A program made the position numbers and the translations under genes. A DNA stretch of 64,000 bases from Azospirillum sp. TSO22-1 (GTDB lineage: Bacteria > Pseudomonadota > Alphaproteobacteria > Azospirillales > Azospirillaceae): assembly GCF_003116015.1 (NCBI RefSeq), contig NZ_LGQZ01000085.1:1-64000 (forward strand). The letters run 5' to 3'. Numbering within the stretch: position 1 is the stretch's first letter; each line of letters starts with the position of its first letter. Shown here piece by piece: positions 43,359 through 51,812 of the stretch. The notes beneath the pieces are model-generated. The model was not told the origin of the DNA. It searched no databases and saw nothing but the letters and a program-made list of their open reading frames with translations.

Positions 43359-45443
43359 TCAGTGAGTGTAGACGCTGTCCACGTGCAGCGGATCCACGAC
43401 CAGCGTGTGCGTGGCGTCCACCGCCGCCAACTCGAACGACGCGGCCGAGGCGGTGGCCGTGGTCGTCGCCGCCGCGGTCGGGGCGGACTGCGCGACCAGA
43501 TGGTCGTAGACGTCGAGCTGGGCTGCGGCGGCAGCGGCGGCCGGCGCCGGGAAGTAGGACTTGTCGGCGTTCACCACCAGCGTGCCGTCCCACCACATGC
43601 CCGACTGGCCGGCAACCACGTCCTGCCCGTCCAGCGCGTACTTGTCGTAGGTCACGATCGACGCCGTCGGCGCCACCGCCTTGCCGTTGATGGTGATCTG
43701 GTTGACGATCAGGTTGCGGTCCTGGCCGTTGATCGTGGCGTCGTTGTCGAACTGCACCTGCACCTTGTGCGCCTGGTCGGTGGTGACGCTGGAGGCGAAG
43801 GTGAAGTCCTTGGCCGTGGCGCCGGCAGTGCCCTCGCCCACCTTCTGGCCGTCGATCAGCAGGTTGAAGTGGGCGTTGACGCCGTCCGCCGCGGTGCCCT
43901 GCGCGTTCACCGTGATGGTCGAATCGGTGGCGGCCGGGACGGCAGCGGCCTTGGCGGCCGGGAAGTAGCTGGCCGGCAGGTTGGCCACCAGCGTGCCGTT
44001 CCACCACATGCCCTGCTGGCCGGCGACCACGTCCCTGCCGTCCAGCGCCCCCTTGTCGTAGGTGACCATGCTGCTGGTCGGGCCGAACGACTGGCCGTTC
44101 ACCGTGAACTTGTTGACGTACAGGTCGCGGGAGCCGGAGTCGTTGTCGTACTGCACCTGCACCTTGTGGCCGACGCCCAGCGTGGCGGTGGTGGTGAAGG
44201 CGTAGTCCTTGGCGGTGGAGCTGGTCGTGGCCTCGCCGATCTTCACGCCGTCGACCAGCACGTTGAAGTGCGCGTTCGCGCCCTTGGTCGTGGAGCCGTT
44301 CGCGTTGATCACGATGCTGGAGGTGGTGGGCGTCGGCGTGGGGGTCGGGGTCGGCGTGGGGGTCGGGGTGGGAGTCGGCGTGGGAGTCGGCGTGGTGGTG
44401 GTCGCGTGGTACTCGTAGGCGCCGATGTCCACCGCACCCTCGCGGGCGGTGCCGCTCAGGTCGTAGGTCGGCGCGCTGGTCGAGGTGCCCGCGTTGATCG
44501 CCGGCGAGCCGGCCGCCAGATGGTAGTCGCCGCCGCCGGTGGCGACGTAGTTCACGAACTTCGGATCGGCGCTGATCGTGCCGGTGGCCGTGCCGTTCTT
44601 CAGGATCCAGTTGGTGCCGTTGCCGTACACCAGATTGTTGGAATAGGTGTTGTGCGTGCCGACCTCGCCGTAGGTCTCCAGACCCTTGGTGTTGGCGTAC
44701 AGGATGTTGTTGGACACCTGCGTGTAGTCGTTCGGCCCGCTGGTCTTGTAGTGGTCGCCGGCGCCGATCATGATGCCCGCGCCGTTCGCCTCGAAGATCG
44801 TGTTGTTGACGATCTTCAGGTTGGTCGCGTCGTGCCAGGTGGTCACGCCGTCGCCGACGATCTGGTAGACGAGGTTGCCCTTCACCTCGCCGCTGGTCGC
44901 CATGTAGACGCCGTGGATCAGGCTGCTGCTCTGGTTGGCCATCCCGATGTTGTAGACGGTGTTGTTGAGCATCTTGATGTTCGAGCCACCGTAGTAGCCG
45001 TCGCCCATGATGCCGGCGCCGCCCTGGCCGGTGTTGGCGGCGCTCCAGGCGGTGGAGTCGCGCACGATGTCGTGCACCTTCATGTTCTGCACCACCGAGT
45101 TGGAGCCGGTGGTGTAGACGCCGAACAGCCAGCGGGTGCCGGCGGTCTGGCCGGAGCCGTCGATCTCGAAGCCGTCGATGGTGACGTTGGAGCCGCGGTT
45201 GTCCCAGGCCTCGATGCGGCCGTTGCTGGAACCGGGGACGATCTTGGCGCCCCACTTCACGTCGGAGACGTAGGTCACGCCGCTCGTCGTCGTCTGGAAG
45301 CCGCCCTGGTAGGTGCCGGGCGCGACGTGCACGGTGGAGCCGGACGAGGCGGCCTGCGAGGCCTTCAGAATGGTGCGGAAGGGCGAAGCCTGGGTGCCGG
45401 CGTTGCTGTCGGAACCGGTCGTCGAGACGTAGAAATCAGCCAT
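43359..45443 (-). CDS. Right-handed beta-helix protein with two CBM60-like modules
   Basis: 694 residues. The start MADFYVSTTGSDSNAGTQAS is the DUF1565 entry of secreted beta-helix (polysaccharide lyase/epimerase-like) proteins. Repeated Asn-rich coils follow (IDGFEIDG, NNTVYNIG, NNTIFEAN, NNILYANT). After a Thr-Pro repeat linker come two xylan-binding-like modules of about 130 residues, with AHFNVLVDGVKIGEATTSS in the first and AHFNLLIDGQKVGEGTAGA in the second. There is no signal peptide, so type I secretion is likely. It probably binds or modifies the exopolysaccharide made by the cluster to its right. A paralogue lies at 57676-58785. Confidence 0.8.
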   Translation of the reverse strand: MADFYVSTTGSDSNAGTQASPFRTILKASQAASSGSTVHVAPGTYQGGFQTTTSGVTYVSDVKWGAKIVPGSSNGRIEAWDNRGSNVTIDGFEIDGSGQTAGTRWLFGVYTTGSNSVVQNMKVHDIVRDSTAWSAANTGQGGAGIMGDGYYGGSNIKMLNNTVYNIGMANQSSSLIHGVYMATSGEVKGNLVYQIVGDGVTTWHDATNLKIVNNTIFEANGAGIMIGAGDHYKTSGPNDYTQVSNNILYANTKGLETYGEVGTHNTYSNNLVYGNGTNWILKNGTATGTISADPKFVNYVATGGGDYHLAAGSPAINAGTSTSAPTYDLSGTAREGAVDIGAYEYHATTTTPTPTPTPTPTPTPTPTPTPTPTTSSIVINANGSTTKGANAHFNVLVDGVKIGEATTSSTAKDYAFTTTATLGVGHKVQVQYDNDSGSRDLYVNKFTVNGQSFGPTSSMVTYDKGALDGRDVVAGQQGMWWNGTLVANLPASYFPAAKAAAVPAATDSTITVNAQGTAADGVNAHFNLLIDGQKVGEGTAGATAKDFTFASSVTTDQAHKVQVQFDNDATINGQDRNLIVNQITINGKAVAPTASIVTYDKYALDGQDVVAGQSGMWWDGTLVVNADKSYFPAPAAAAAAAQLDVYDHLVAQSAPTAAATTTATASAASFELAAVDATHTLVVDPLHVDSVYTH
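44328..44400. repeat. Low-complexity Thr-Pro codon repeat
   Basis: About twelve tandem 6-bp units of the type GGCGTG/GGGGTC encoding alternating Thr-Pro in the linker of the beta-helix protein. Unit length is a multiple of three, so slippage would change linker length without breaking the frame. Confidence 0.85.
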
Positions 45444-45895
45444 AGCTCAAGTGTTCCTTTGCTGAAAGGGGCTCGCGGCGGACGCAAGGCCCCGATCGGG
45501 AGCGCAAGGGCATCCCGATGAGAGCGCCCTCTCGGGCGCATCCGGTTGTGGGTATGGAGGGCGGGTGCCCCGGTCCCGGCTGCTTCGCTCCGGGATCCCC
45601 GGCCGGCGCGTCAGGGCTGCGTCAGGGCAGCCGGCCGACGGGCGGCGGGGACAGTATGATCAGGCGAGTCCAGATCCGGTGCGCATGGCCGGCATCTCCA
45701 TGGTGTTGGTCCCACGGGAACCGCGGATCGTTGCTGCGGCTCCGTTCGTGGTACGACCATAGTCCGAGGGCATGGGGCGAAAGTCGGACAAATTAGAGAG
45801 ACATTTTAGGTAACTTGTCGCAATCTCGCCGCGCGTTGCGGCGGCGCCACACTCACCTGGCCCGAAGGCCTATGACGACGGGCAGGAGGCGGGGG
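45444..45895. promoter_or_regulatory. Upstream region of the beta-helix gene
   Basis: About 450 nt between two leftward genes. The promoter of the beta-helix gene should lie here. The stretch 45785-45830 (ACAAATTAGAGAGACATTTT and beyond) is conspicuously A+T-rich. The open frames in it have no ribosome-binding site and an improbable composition. Confidence 0.35.
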
Positions 45896-45924
45896 TCAGG
45901 AGGCGGGGGTCAGGAGGCGGGAAC
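45883..45924. repeat. Three tandem copies of a 14-bp unit across a stop codon
   Basis: CAGGAGGCGGGGGT occurs twice exactly and a third time with two end changes. The 3' end and stop codon of the HTH gene lie inside the array. Because 14 is not a multiple of three, copy-number change would alter the C-terminus. Confidence 0.85.
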
Positions 45925-46384
45925 GCGCGTGCGCGTGTTCGGCGGTACGCGCACGCTCTAGCTCGATGCGGGTGCGTGCGGCGACACGCATCAGGCGGTC
46001 GGTGGCGTCGATCAGCTGGTCGTAGCTGTCCGGCGAGCTTTCCGTAAGAAAGGAATCGAACACCGCGAGAAAAGACGCGATCTCGCTGCTGACCCGCCGG
46101 CGCAGATCCGGGTCGATGCCGGCCGCGGCGGGCGGTTCGGCGCGGGCCGGCGTCTCGGTGGGGCGGCCTTCCGGCCGCGGCGCGCGGCCCGGCGGCGGAG
46201 CGGCGGGCACCGGCCGATCGTCGTCGGCTGCGGCGGCCGGGCGGTTCACGATGTAGCGGATGGCTGGGCCGGTGCAGCCATAGTCACGGGCGATGCTCGC
46301 CAGCGACTCCCCACCCGCGTAGCGGGCGCGGATCGCCGGCCATTCCTGGTGGGGGATCTTCCCCTTTTCCCGTAGATTTGCCAT
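45896..46384 (-). CDS. Helix-turn-helix DNA-binding protein
   Basis: 162 residues. The N-terminal 45 residues form a homeodomain-like HTH: WPAIRARYAGGESLASIARD followed by YGCTGPAIRYIVNR. A Pro/Ala/Arg-rich linker and a C-terminal helical domain (RRRVSSEIASFLAVFDSFLT) follow. I cannot name the family. It lies at the edge of the exopolysaccharide cluster and may regulate it. The C-terminus runs into a tandem DNA repeat. Confidence 0.7.
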   Translation of the reverse strand: MANLREKGKIPHQEWPAIRARYAGGESLASIARDYGCTGPAIRYIVNRPAAAADDDRPVPAAPPPGRAPRPEGRPTETPARAEPPAAAGIDPDLRRRVSSEIASFLAVFDSFLTESSPDSYDQLIDATDRLMRVAARTRIELERARTAEHAHARSRLLTPAS

Positions 46385-46508
46385 GTTCGCGAGCCCAGGG
46401 CGGATGCAGCCTTCGCCGGGGCGGCGGCCACCCCGGATCCGTCCGCGCCCTTTTCCTCAGATAACATGGAACCTCTTATTATTCCACGCTTTCTTGCCCC
46501 GCTCCGGC

Positions 46509-47213
46509 TCAGCCGGCGGCGACGGCCTCGTGGAGACCTTCGTAGGTCAGCTGCTGCACGGCGCCGGGGCCGAGGTTGAACAGCGCGTCGAGGACGCTCA
46601 GGCCGGACACGAATCCGCCCTGGTGCTGCGGGTAAGGGCGCGGCTTGTACGCGCGCACGCACAGGTCAAGCCCGGCCGCCGCGAACTTCTCCGGGTGCTG
46701 GTAGTTCTGCCCACCGGCGCCGGAGACGTAGGTGTCGCCGCCCACCGCCTTGACCAGCTCGATCAGCCGGTCGTCGCTGGACTGCGACACGCCGAAGGCG
46801 CTGGACAGCTCGAACCGGCAGGACAGGCCGAGATAGCCGGCGATCAGCGTCACCGCATTCATGTTGAACGGTGCGAGCCCCTCGGTCGGAAAACCGTAGA
46901 TCGCCTCCACCAGTTCCATCACGGGGGCGAAGAACGGCGCCTTGCGGTAGGTGTGGAACAGCGTCGCCTGATGCTTGCGGCGCCAGTCCTCGTCGGCGAA
47001 GCGGACGTCCTTGATGAGCTGCCGCTCCTCCCGCCGGATCGGCGCCGACAGCCAGGCGCCGTCGGGCGGGGCGTGGACCCGGCTGCGGTGGACGTAACTG
47101 CGCCCCTGCGGCAGTTGCACGTCGTCGAGGAAGATGAAGACGTCCGCGCTGGCCAGCTTCGCGAAATAGCCGAGCCACGGGATGTAGTTCGGCTGGTGCG
47201 CAGCAACTTTCAT
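46509..47213 (-). CDS. WbqC family protein
   Basis: 234 residues from the ATG at 47213. MKVAAHQPNYIPWLGYFAKL is the hallmark N-terminus of WbqC-like proteins, followed by VFIFLDDVQLPQGRSYVHRS and later YVSGAGGQNY. The family occurs in O-antigen and exopolysaccharide loci and is thought to act on amino-sugar or glycine-type modifications. It follows the deacetylase-like gene by 44 nt on the same strand, so the two are probably co-transcribed. Confidence 0.88.
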   Translation of the reverse strand: MKVAAHQPNYIPWLGYFAKLASADVFIFLDDVQLPQGRSYVHRSRVHAPPDGAWLSAPIRREERQLIKDVRFADEDWRRKHQATLFHTYRKAPFFAPVMELVEAIYGFPTEGLAPFNMNAVTLIAGYLGLSCRFELSSAFGVSQSSDDRLIELVKAVGGDTYVSGAGGQNYQHPEKFAAAGLDLCVRAYKPRPYPQHQGGFVSGLSVLDALFNLGPGAVQQLTYEGLHEAVAAG

Positions 47214-47257
47214 GGCTGGACGATGCTCCCCTGTGGATCCCCTGCGGATCGTCGTAA

Positions 47258-48061
47258 TCAGATGCGGAACCGCCGCTCCTCCCCCCCGAGCAGGGCGGCG
47301 AACACCTTGGGAAAGTTCCGGGTCATGTAGCGGCGCAGCTGGTCGGTGCGCCGGTCGCTGAGGCGTTGCCAGAACTCGGCGACGGACTCCACCTCGCACC
47401 ACCATTCAGGATGCAGGAGGAGTTGCAGGTGCGGCCGGCCCTCGTCCAGCCACCCCATCAGGGTGTCGTGGAAGGCGAGGCTGCGGCGCGAGTCCGACAG
47501 GTAGGAACCGGCGTCGAAGATGCGGTCGTCGTAGGCGTTGACGAAGGCGCCGTACCGGCGCCCCAGCACCTCAGGCGAGGGCCGGTGGAAGCTGACGGCG
47601 CGATCCATCGGCACGATGCGGCGGGTCACCCAGTCGAAGGTGTCGGCGATCGCCCGCTCGTCGGCGCCGATCAGCAGCTCGTCGATGTGCAGGCCGACGC
47701 AGTGCCCCATGGCGCGCAGGCGGGCGACGATGTCCAGCGTTTCCGGGACGAAGAAGGAATAGGTCTCGGCGTTGAGCTGGAAGAAGAAGTTCCCGCGCAC
47801 GCCGTGCTCGTGCTCGATCTCGCCCAGGCGCAGCGCCATCGGCGTGGAGATGTCGACGTCGTGCCGAAGGTAGAACACCCGCCCGCCGGCCATCCCGAAC
47901 GGCTCATCGATGCGGGCGAAGCCATAGCCGCGCTCCAGCGCCCGGGTCAGGATGACGCGGAAGGTCGGTTCGCCGAACCGCGGCCGCACGCCGGCATCCG
48001 CCAGCCCGCCCATCAGTGCCGCGGCGGGCGAAAACGCGTGGCTCTCGTTCATGTCCTTCAT
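47258..48061 (-). CDS. Polysaccharide-deacetylase-like (NodB-fold) protein
   Basis: 267 residues. FYLRHDVDISTPMALRLGEI carries the H-D-V-D motif 1 of carbohydrate esterase family 4 folds, with GNFFFQLNAETYSFF, a His in CVGLHIDELL and the late motif LLLHPEWWCEV. The classical H-x3-H zinc pair is not obvious, so activity is uncertain. It may remove acetyl groups from an envelope or capsule sugar. It is the first gene of a leftward pair with WbqC and divergent from the GNAT gene. Confidence 0.72.
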   Translation of the reverse strand: MKDMNESHAFSPAAALMGGLADAGVRPRFGEPTFRVILTRALERGYGFARIDEPFGMAGGRVFYLRHDVDISTPMALRLGEIEHEHGVRGNFFFQLNAETYSFFVPETLDIVARLRAMGHCVGLHIDELLIGADERAIADTFDWVTRRIVPMDRAVSFHRPSPEVLGRRYGAFVNAYDDRIFDAGSYLSDSRRSLAFHDTLMGWLDEGRPHLQLLLHPEWWCEVESVAEFWQRLSDRRTDQLRRYMTRNFPKVFAALLGGEERRFRI

Positions 48062-48537
48062 CGCACCCCCGTCTTATCGAAAAATGCGGGCCACACGAAC
48101 GGCGCCAGCGCGTTCGACTGAACCTATTATCCACGGCAGGCTCGGACAAGAAGAGAAAAAGATGGATATCAAAATGCACGCCCCCACACCATAAGAAAGG
48201 CGGGATCAAGCGAAGGCGAGGGAGGCGGCGGGCCCGCAGCCCGGCTCCTCGCCTGGGCAGGGCCCAAAGACATCGGCTATATCATTGAAAATTATTAGTT
48301 ATTCTTGGGGAGACGGTCCTGTTGCAGCGTCGACGGGGGCGGAGGAAGGACGCATTACCAAAGCAGAGTACCACGTCCACCACCTTCCTTCGCGGCGGGA
48401 ATGTTGAGAAGATCGCCCCAAATTAAGAAAACATAACACCAGCCGCAGCTGGCCGGCGAGGATCGCCCCTAACGCCGGACCGGCGCGATAGCGCGCGGCT
48501 GGTGCCACTGTGGTCTGACGCCAAAGGAGGCCATGAC
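48062..48537. promoter_or_regulatory. Divergent intergenic region in the exopolysaccharide cluster
   Basis: About 475 nt between divergent starts, with a strongly A+T-rich core at 48280-48310 and 48420-48435. Divergent promoters for the deacetylase/WbqC pair and the GNAT/ATP-grasp group are expected. AAGGAGG at 48523-48529 is the ribosome-binding site of the rightward gene. No RNA gene seen. Confidence 0.45.
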
Positions 48538-49650
48538 GTGTCGTTCAGCGTGTCCCTCACTCGGCACGCGCCGGGGGCCAAGCCCGGCGCGACGGGTGTG
48601 TCGTGCTACCTCAACGAAATCCCCTCCTTCGCCGGCGCCGAGCTGTCGCGGCTGTACGGCCACATCCATTCTTCGCCGGCGTTCTTCGAGACGTCGCGGC
48701 CGACGGACAACGTCAGCACCTATGTCGCCCACGCCGACGGCGAGATCTCCGCCGTTCTCGTCTTCCGCCTTGCGGACGGCGTGGCGGACGTGCTGAACGA
48801 GTTCATCGTCATCGACGCGCAGGAGGTGTGCCGGTTCGCCGACTGCATCTTCGCCACGTTTCCCGCGACGCGGGCGATCCGCTTCCAGGCCGTGCAGACC
48901 GACGCGTCGGCGCTGCCCTACCCGGTCCAGCTCCACAATTCCAAGGAGAACTGGATCATCACGCTGCCGGCCAGCGCCGCCGCGTACACGGCGGGCCTGG
49001 GCAAGGCGACGCGCGGGAAGATCAAGCGCTGCACCAGGAAGGTCGCCCGCGACCTGCCCACCTACGGCTACGAGTTCCGCGAGCGCGAGGCCATCCGCGA
49101 GGAGGATGTCCGCGAGCTGATCCGGCTCAACCAGGCGCGCATCGCCTCGAAGGGAAAGCTGTTCGGCATCGACGAGGCGGAGACCCGGCGCATCCTGCGC
49201 ATGGCCCGGCGCTGCGGCGTGATGAACCTGACACGCGTGGACGGCCGGCTGTGCGCCGGCATGATCACCTACCACATCGGCGAGGACTTCCTGACCGAGG
49301 TGATCGCGCACGACCCGGCCTACAACGACTACAGCCTCGGCCAGCTCTGCTACCACACCACCGTCTGCGAGAGCATCGCGCGCGGCGCCAGGCGCTTCCA
49401 CCTGGGCGGCGGGCGCGAAGAGTACAAGGCGCGGATGCTCGGCGTGCGGCAGGACGTGGACCGGCTGGTCATCCACCGCTCGGCCACGCACATGGCGCTG
49501 AACGCGCCGCTGGTGGTCCGCACCGCCGCCGCCGGCCGGGCGCGCCGGGCGAAGGTGTGGATGCTGACCAACCCGGACAGCCGGATCACGCGCGCCGTCC
49601 TCACCACTCTCACCATCCTCGCCGGCCTCCGGCGTCCGCAGGGGCGCTGA
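48538..49650 (+). CDS. GNAT-fold acyltransferase (FemAB/BioF2-like)
   Basis: 370 residues from a GTG with AAGGAGG 8 nt upstream. An ATG at 48533 is out of frame. The C-terminal half has the GNAT_6/BioF2 pattern: IRLNQARIASKGKLFGIDEA, then MNLTRVDGRLCAGMITYHIG and FHLGGGREEYKARMLGV. Such proteins in polysaccharide loci N-acylate or aminoacylate sugars. It precedes the ATP-grasp gene by 70 nt; the pair could activate and transfer an amino acid or acyl group, which is inference. Confidence 0.78.
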   Translation: MSFSVSLTRHAPGAKPGATGVSCYLNEIPSFAGAELSRLYGHIHSSPAFFETSRPTDNVSTYVAHADGEISAVLVFRLADGVADVLNEFIVIDAQEVCRFADCIFATFPATRAIRFQAVQTDASALPYPVQLHNSKENWIITLPASAAAYTAGLGKATRGKIKRCTRKVARDLPTYGYEFREREAIREEDVRELIRLNQARIASKGKLFGIDEAETRRILRMARRCGVMNLTRVDGRLCAGMITYHIGEDFLTEVIAHDPAYNDYSLGQLCYHTTVCESIARGARRFHLGGGREEYKARMLGVRQDVDRLVIHRSATHMALNAPLVVRTAAAGRARRAKVWMLTNPDSRITRAVLTTLTILAGLRRPQGR

Positions 49651-49720
49651 GATCCGCTCACGCGCCGGCACCGCCACGAACCGGAGCCAAGAACCGGGGC
49701 CACGAACCAGGGGAACCTGC

Positions 49721-50920
49721 ATGAACCACCACATCGGGACTTCACCGGACGGCCTGCCGCTGGCGTGCGTCATGGGCAGCATGGACCTCCTGCGGCCGCT
49801 CGCCCTGGCCGGCTACCCCTGCGCGGCGCTCGGCCGTACGGACAGCCCGACGCTCGCGTCCCGGTACGCCCGGACCACGCTCTCCTGGGATGCCGCCACC
49901 GAGCCCGAGGCGCTGGTCGACAAGCTGGTGGCCTTCGGCCTGCGGCAGGACCAGCCGCCGGTGCTGTTCTATGAGGAGGATTCAAAGCTCCTCATGATCT
50001 CCCGCTACCGCAGCCATCTGGCGCGGGCGTTCCGCTTCGTGGTCGCGGACGCCGGGCTGGTCGAGGACCTGGTGGACAAGTCGCGCTTCCGCCTGCTGGC
50101 CGAGCGCCTGAACCTGCCGGTGCCGAAGACCCGCCTGCTGCGCCCCGCGGCCATGGACGAGGCGCCGGACCTCGACCTGAGCTTTCCCATCATCATCAAG
50201 CCAACCCGCCGCACCCGGGCGTGGCTGGCGTTGGGCGAGGCCGGCAAGGCGCACCAGGTCGACAGCCCGGCCGGGCTGCGCGCGCTGTGGCCCCACCTCG
50301 CCTCCGGCGGGCAGGACCTGCTGGCGCAGGAGATGATCCCCGGCCCGGAATCCTGCATCGAGAGCTACCACGTGTTCGTTGACCGCTGGGGGGACATCGC
50401 CGGCGAGTTCACCGGCCGCAAGATCCGCACCTATCCCGAGGCCTACGGCCACACCACGGCGCTGACCATCACCGACGAGGCGGACGTGACGGCGCTCGGC
50501 CGCGACCTGACGCGCCGGCTCGACCTGCGCGGCGTCGCCAAGTTCGACTTCAAGCGCGCGCCGGACGGTTCGCTGCACCTGCTGGAGGTCAACCCGCGCT
50601 TCAACCTCTGGCATCTGGCCGGCGCGCTGGCCGGGGTCAACCTGCCGGCGCTGGTCTACGCCGACCTGCTCGGCTTGCCGCGCCCGGTGACGCGGCGCGC
50701 GCGGGCCGGCGTGGAGTGGTGCCACATGGTGAACGACTTCGCCGCGATCCGCGCCTCCGGCACGCCGCTGGCGGCCTGGGCGCTGTGGGCGCTGCGCTGC
50801 GACGGCAAGTCGGCGATGGCCTGGGACGACCCGATGCCGGTGCTGCGCGGCGCCTGGCGGCTGTTCGCCGCACGGCGGACGGCGGCGCGCGGCACGACGG
50901 CGACCCCCGCGCGGGGGTGA
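49721..50920 (+). CDS. ATP-grasp family ligase
   Basis: 399 residues. The ATP-grasp core is visible: SFPIIIKPTRRTRAW (first lysine), LLAQEMIPGPESCIESYHVF, GVAKFDFKRAPDGSLHLLEV and NPRFNLWHLAG with the metal-binding E-x-N. The N-terminal domain (LACVMGSMDLLRPLALAGYP) is a typical pre-ATP-grasp fold. These enzymes make carboxylate-amine bonds; here the substrate is probably a sugar or amino-acid modifier of the exopolysaccharide. The C-terminus is Arg/Ala-rich. Confidence 0.85.
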   Translation: MNHHIGTSPDGLPLACVMGSMDLLRPLALAGYPCAALGRTDSPTLASRYARTTLSWDAATEPEALVDKLVAFGLRQDQPPVLFYEEDSKLLMISRYRSHLARAFRFVVADAGLVEDLVDKSRFRLLAERLNLPVPKTRLLRPAAMDEAPDLDLSFPIIIKPTRRTRAWLALGEAGKAHQVDSPAGLRALWPHLASGGQDLLAQEMIPGPESCIESYHVFVDRWGDIAGEFTGRKIRTYPEAYGHTTALTITDEADVTALGRDLTRRLDLRGVAKFDFKRAPDGSLHLLEVNPRFNLWHLAGALAGVNLPALVYADLLGLPRPVTRRARAGVEWCHMVNDFAAIRASGTPLAAWALWALRCDGKSAMAWDDPMPVLRGAWRLFAARRTAARGTTATPARG

Positions 50921-50929
50921 CGCAACAAG

Positions 50930-51027
50930 GCCCCTCCCCCCTCGTGGGGAAGGGGCTTCTCAACACAGCGAAACGGCTGTGACGGCAGATGCGCCAAGCC
51001 CCTCCACGCCACCGGCGTGGGGGTTTT
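50930..51027 (+). terminator. Two tandem terminators after the ATP-grasp gene
   Basis: The first stem is GCCCCT-CCCC/GGGG-AGGGGC at 50930-50956 followed by TTCTC. The second is CCTCCACGCC/GGCGTGGGGG at 51001-51023 followed by TTTT. Both point rightward and separate the ATP-grasp gene from the methyltransferase gene. Confidence 0.75.
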
Positions 51028-51053
51028 GGCGTTTGCCGGGCGCATAACGAAAA

Positions 51054-51761
51054 ATGGGAATCAACGACATGAAATTTGCCCTGAAGGCACTTGCCCATTA
51101 CGCTGAGAGCGTACGGGCGAACGGGTTGCGCGGCACGCTGGAGAACGCCGCGGCCCTGATGGATGATCTGCGTTTCGACCGCATCCACGGCACCGAGACG
51201 GCGCAGGACGTATCGCTCGATGCGCTGGCGGTCCGCGGCCGCAACAAGCACCTGGGCATCGGGTACACGCCGACGCGGGTGCGCGCGTTCCACAAGCTGA
51301 TGGCGCACCTCAAGCCGCCCTTGGGCGGCGTGTTCGTCGATTTCGGCTGCGGCAAGGGCCGCATCCTGTGCGCCGCCGCGGCCTACCCGTTCCGCCGCAT
51401 CGTCGGCATCGAATTCGCGCCGGAACTCGCCGCCATCTGCCGGACCAACGTCACCGTCTACAGCCGGTCCGCCAATCCATCGGCCGACATCGTCATCATC
51501 GAAGGCGACGCCGCCGAGTACCGCTTCACCGGCGACGAGGAGGTGATCTTCCTGTTCAACCCGTTCCGCCCGGCGGTGATGGCGGTGGTGCTGGGCAACC
51601 TGCACCGCTCGTTGCGCGTGCGCCACCGCGTCGTCCAGCTGATCGTCTCCAACCCCGCCGGGCTGGCGCCGGTGCTGGCAAAGGACGCGCTCCTTCGGAA
51701 GACCGACGAATACGCCTACGGCAGCTCACGGTTCTTCATCTATTCGAACGCCCCATCATGA
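51054..51761 (+). CDS. Class I SAM-dependent methyltransferase
   Basis: 235 residues (a second start, MKFALK, lies 15 nt inside). The SAM-binding motif I is GGVFVDFGCGKGRILCAAAA, with the acidic motif II end IVGIEFAPELAAIC and IVIIEGDAAEYRF. It looks like the small methyltransferases found in polysaccharide clusters; the target is unknown. It is flanked by terminators on both sides, so it is monocistronic. Confidence 0.82.
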   Translation: MGINDMKFALKALAHYAESVRANGLRGTLENAAALMDDLRFDRIHGTETAQDVSLDALAVRGRNKHLGIGYTPTRVRAFHKLMAHLKPPLGGVFVDFGCGKGRILCAAAAYPFRRIVGIEFAPELAAICRTNVTVYSRSANPSADIVIIEGDAAEYRFTGDEEVIFLFNPFRPAVMAVVLGNLHRSLRVRHRVVQLIVSNPAGLAPVLAKDALLRKTDEYAYGSSRFFIYSNAPS

Positions 51762-51766
51762 AAAGA

Positions 51767-51797
51767 AAAGGCCCTCTCCCGCAGGAGAAGGGCCTTT
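51767..51797. terminator. Bidirectional intrinsic terminator
   Basis: AAAGGCCCT-CTCC paired with GGAG-AAGGGCCTTT, with A-rich and T-rich flanks on both strands. It serves the converging methyltransferase and aminotransferase genes. Confidence 0.8.
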
Positions 51798-51812
51798 GCC
51801 AGGGATGGAGCC

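Noticed and set aside
45518-45796. 92-codon plus-strand open frame in the intergenic region
   Set aside because: Cys/Trp/Arg/Gly-rich composition, no Shine-Dalgarno, and it crosses the probable promoter of the beta-helix gene.
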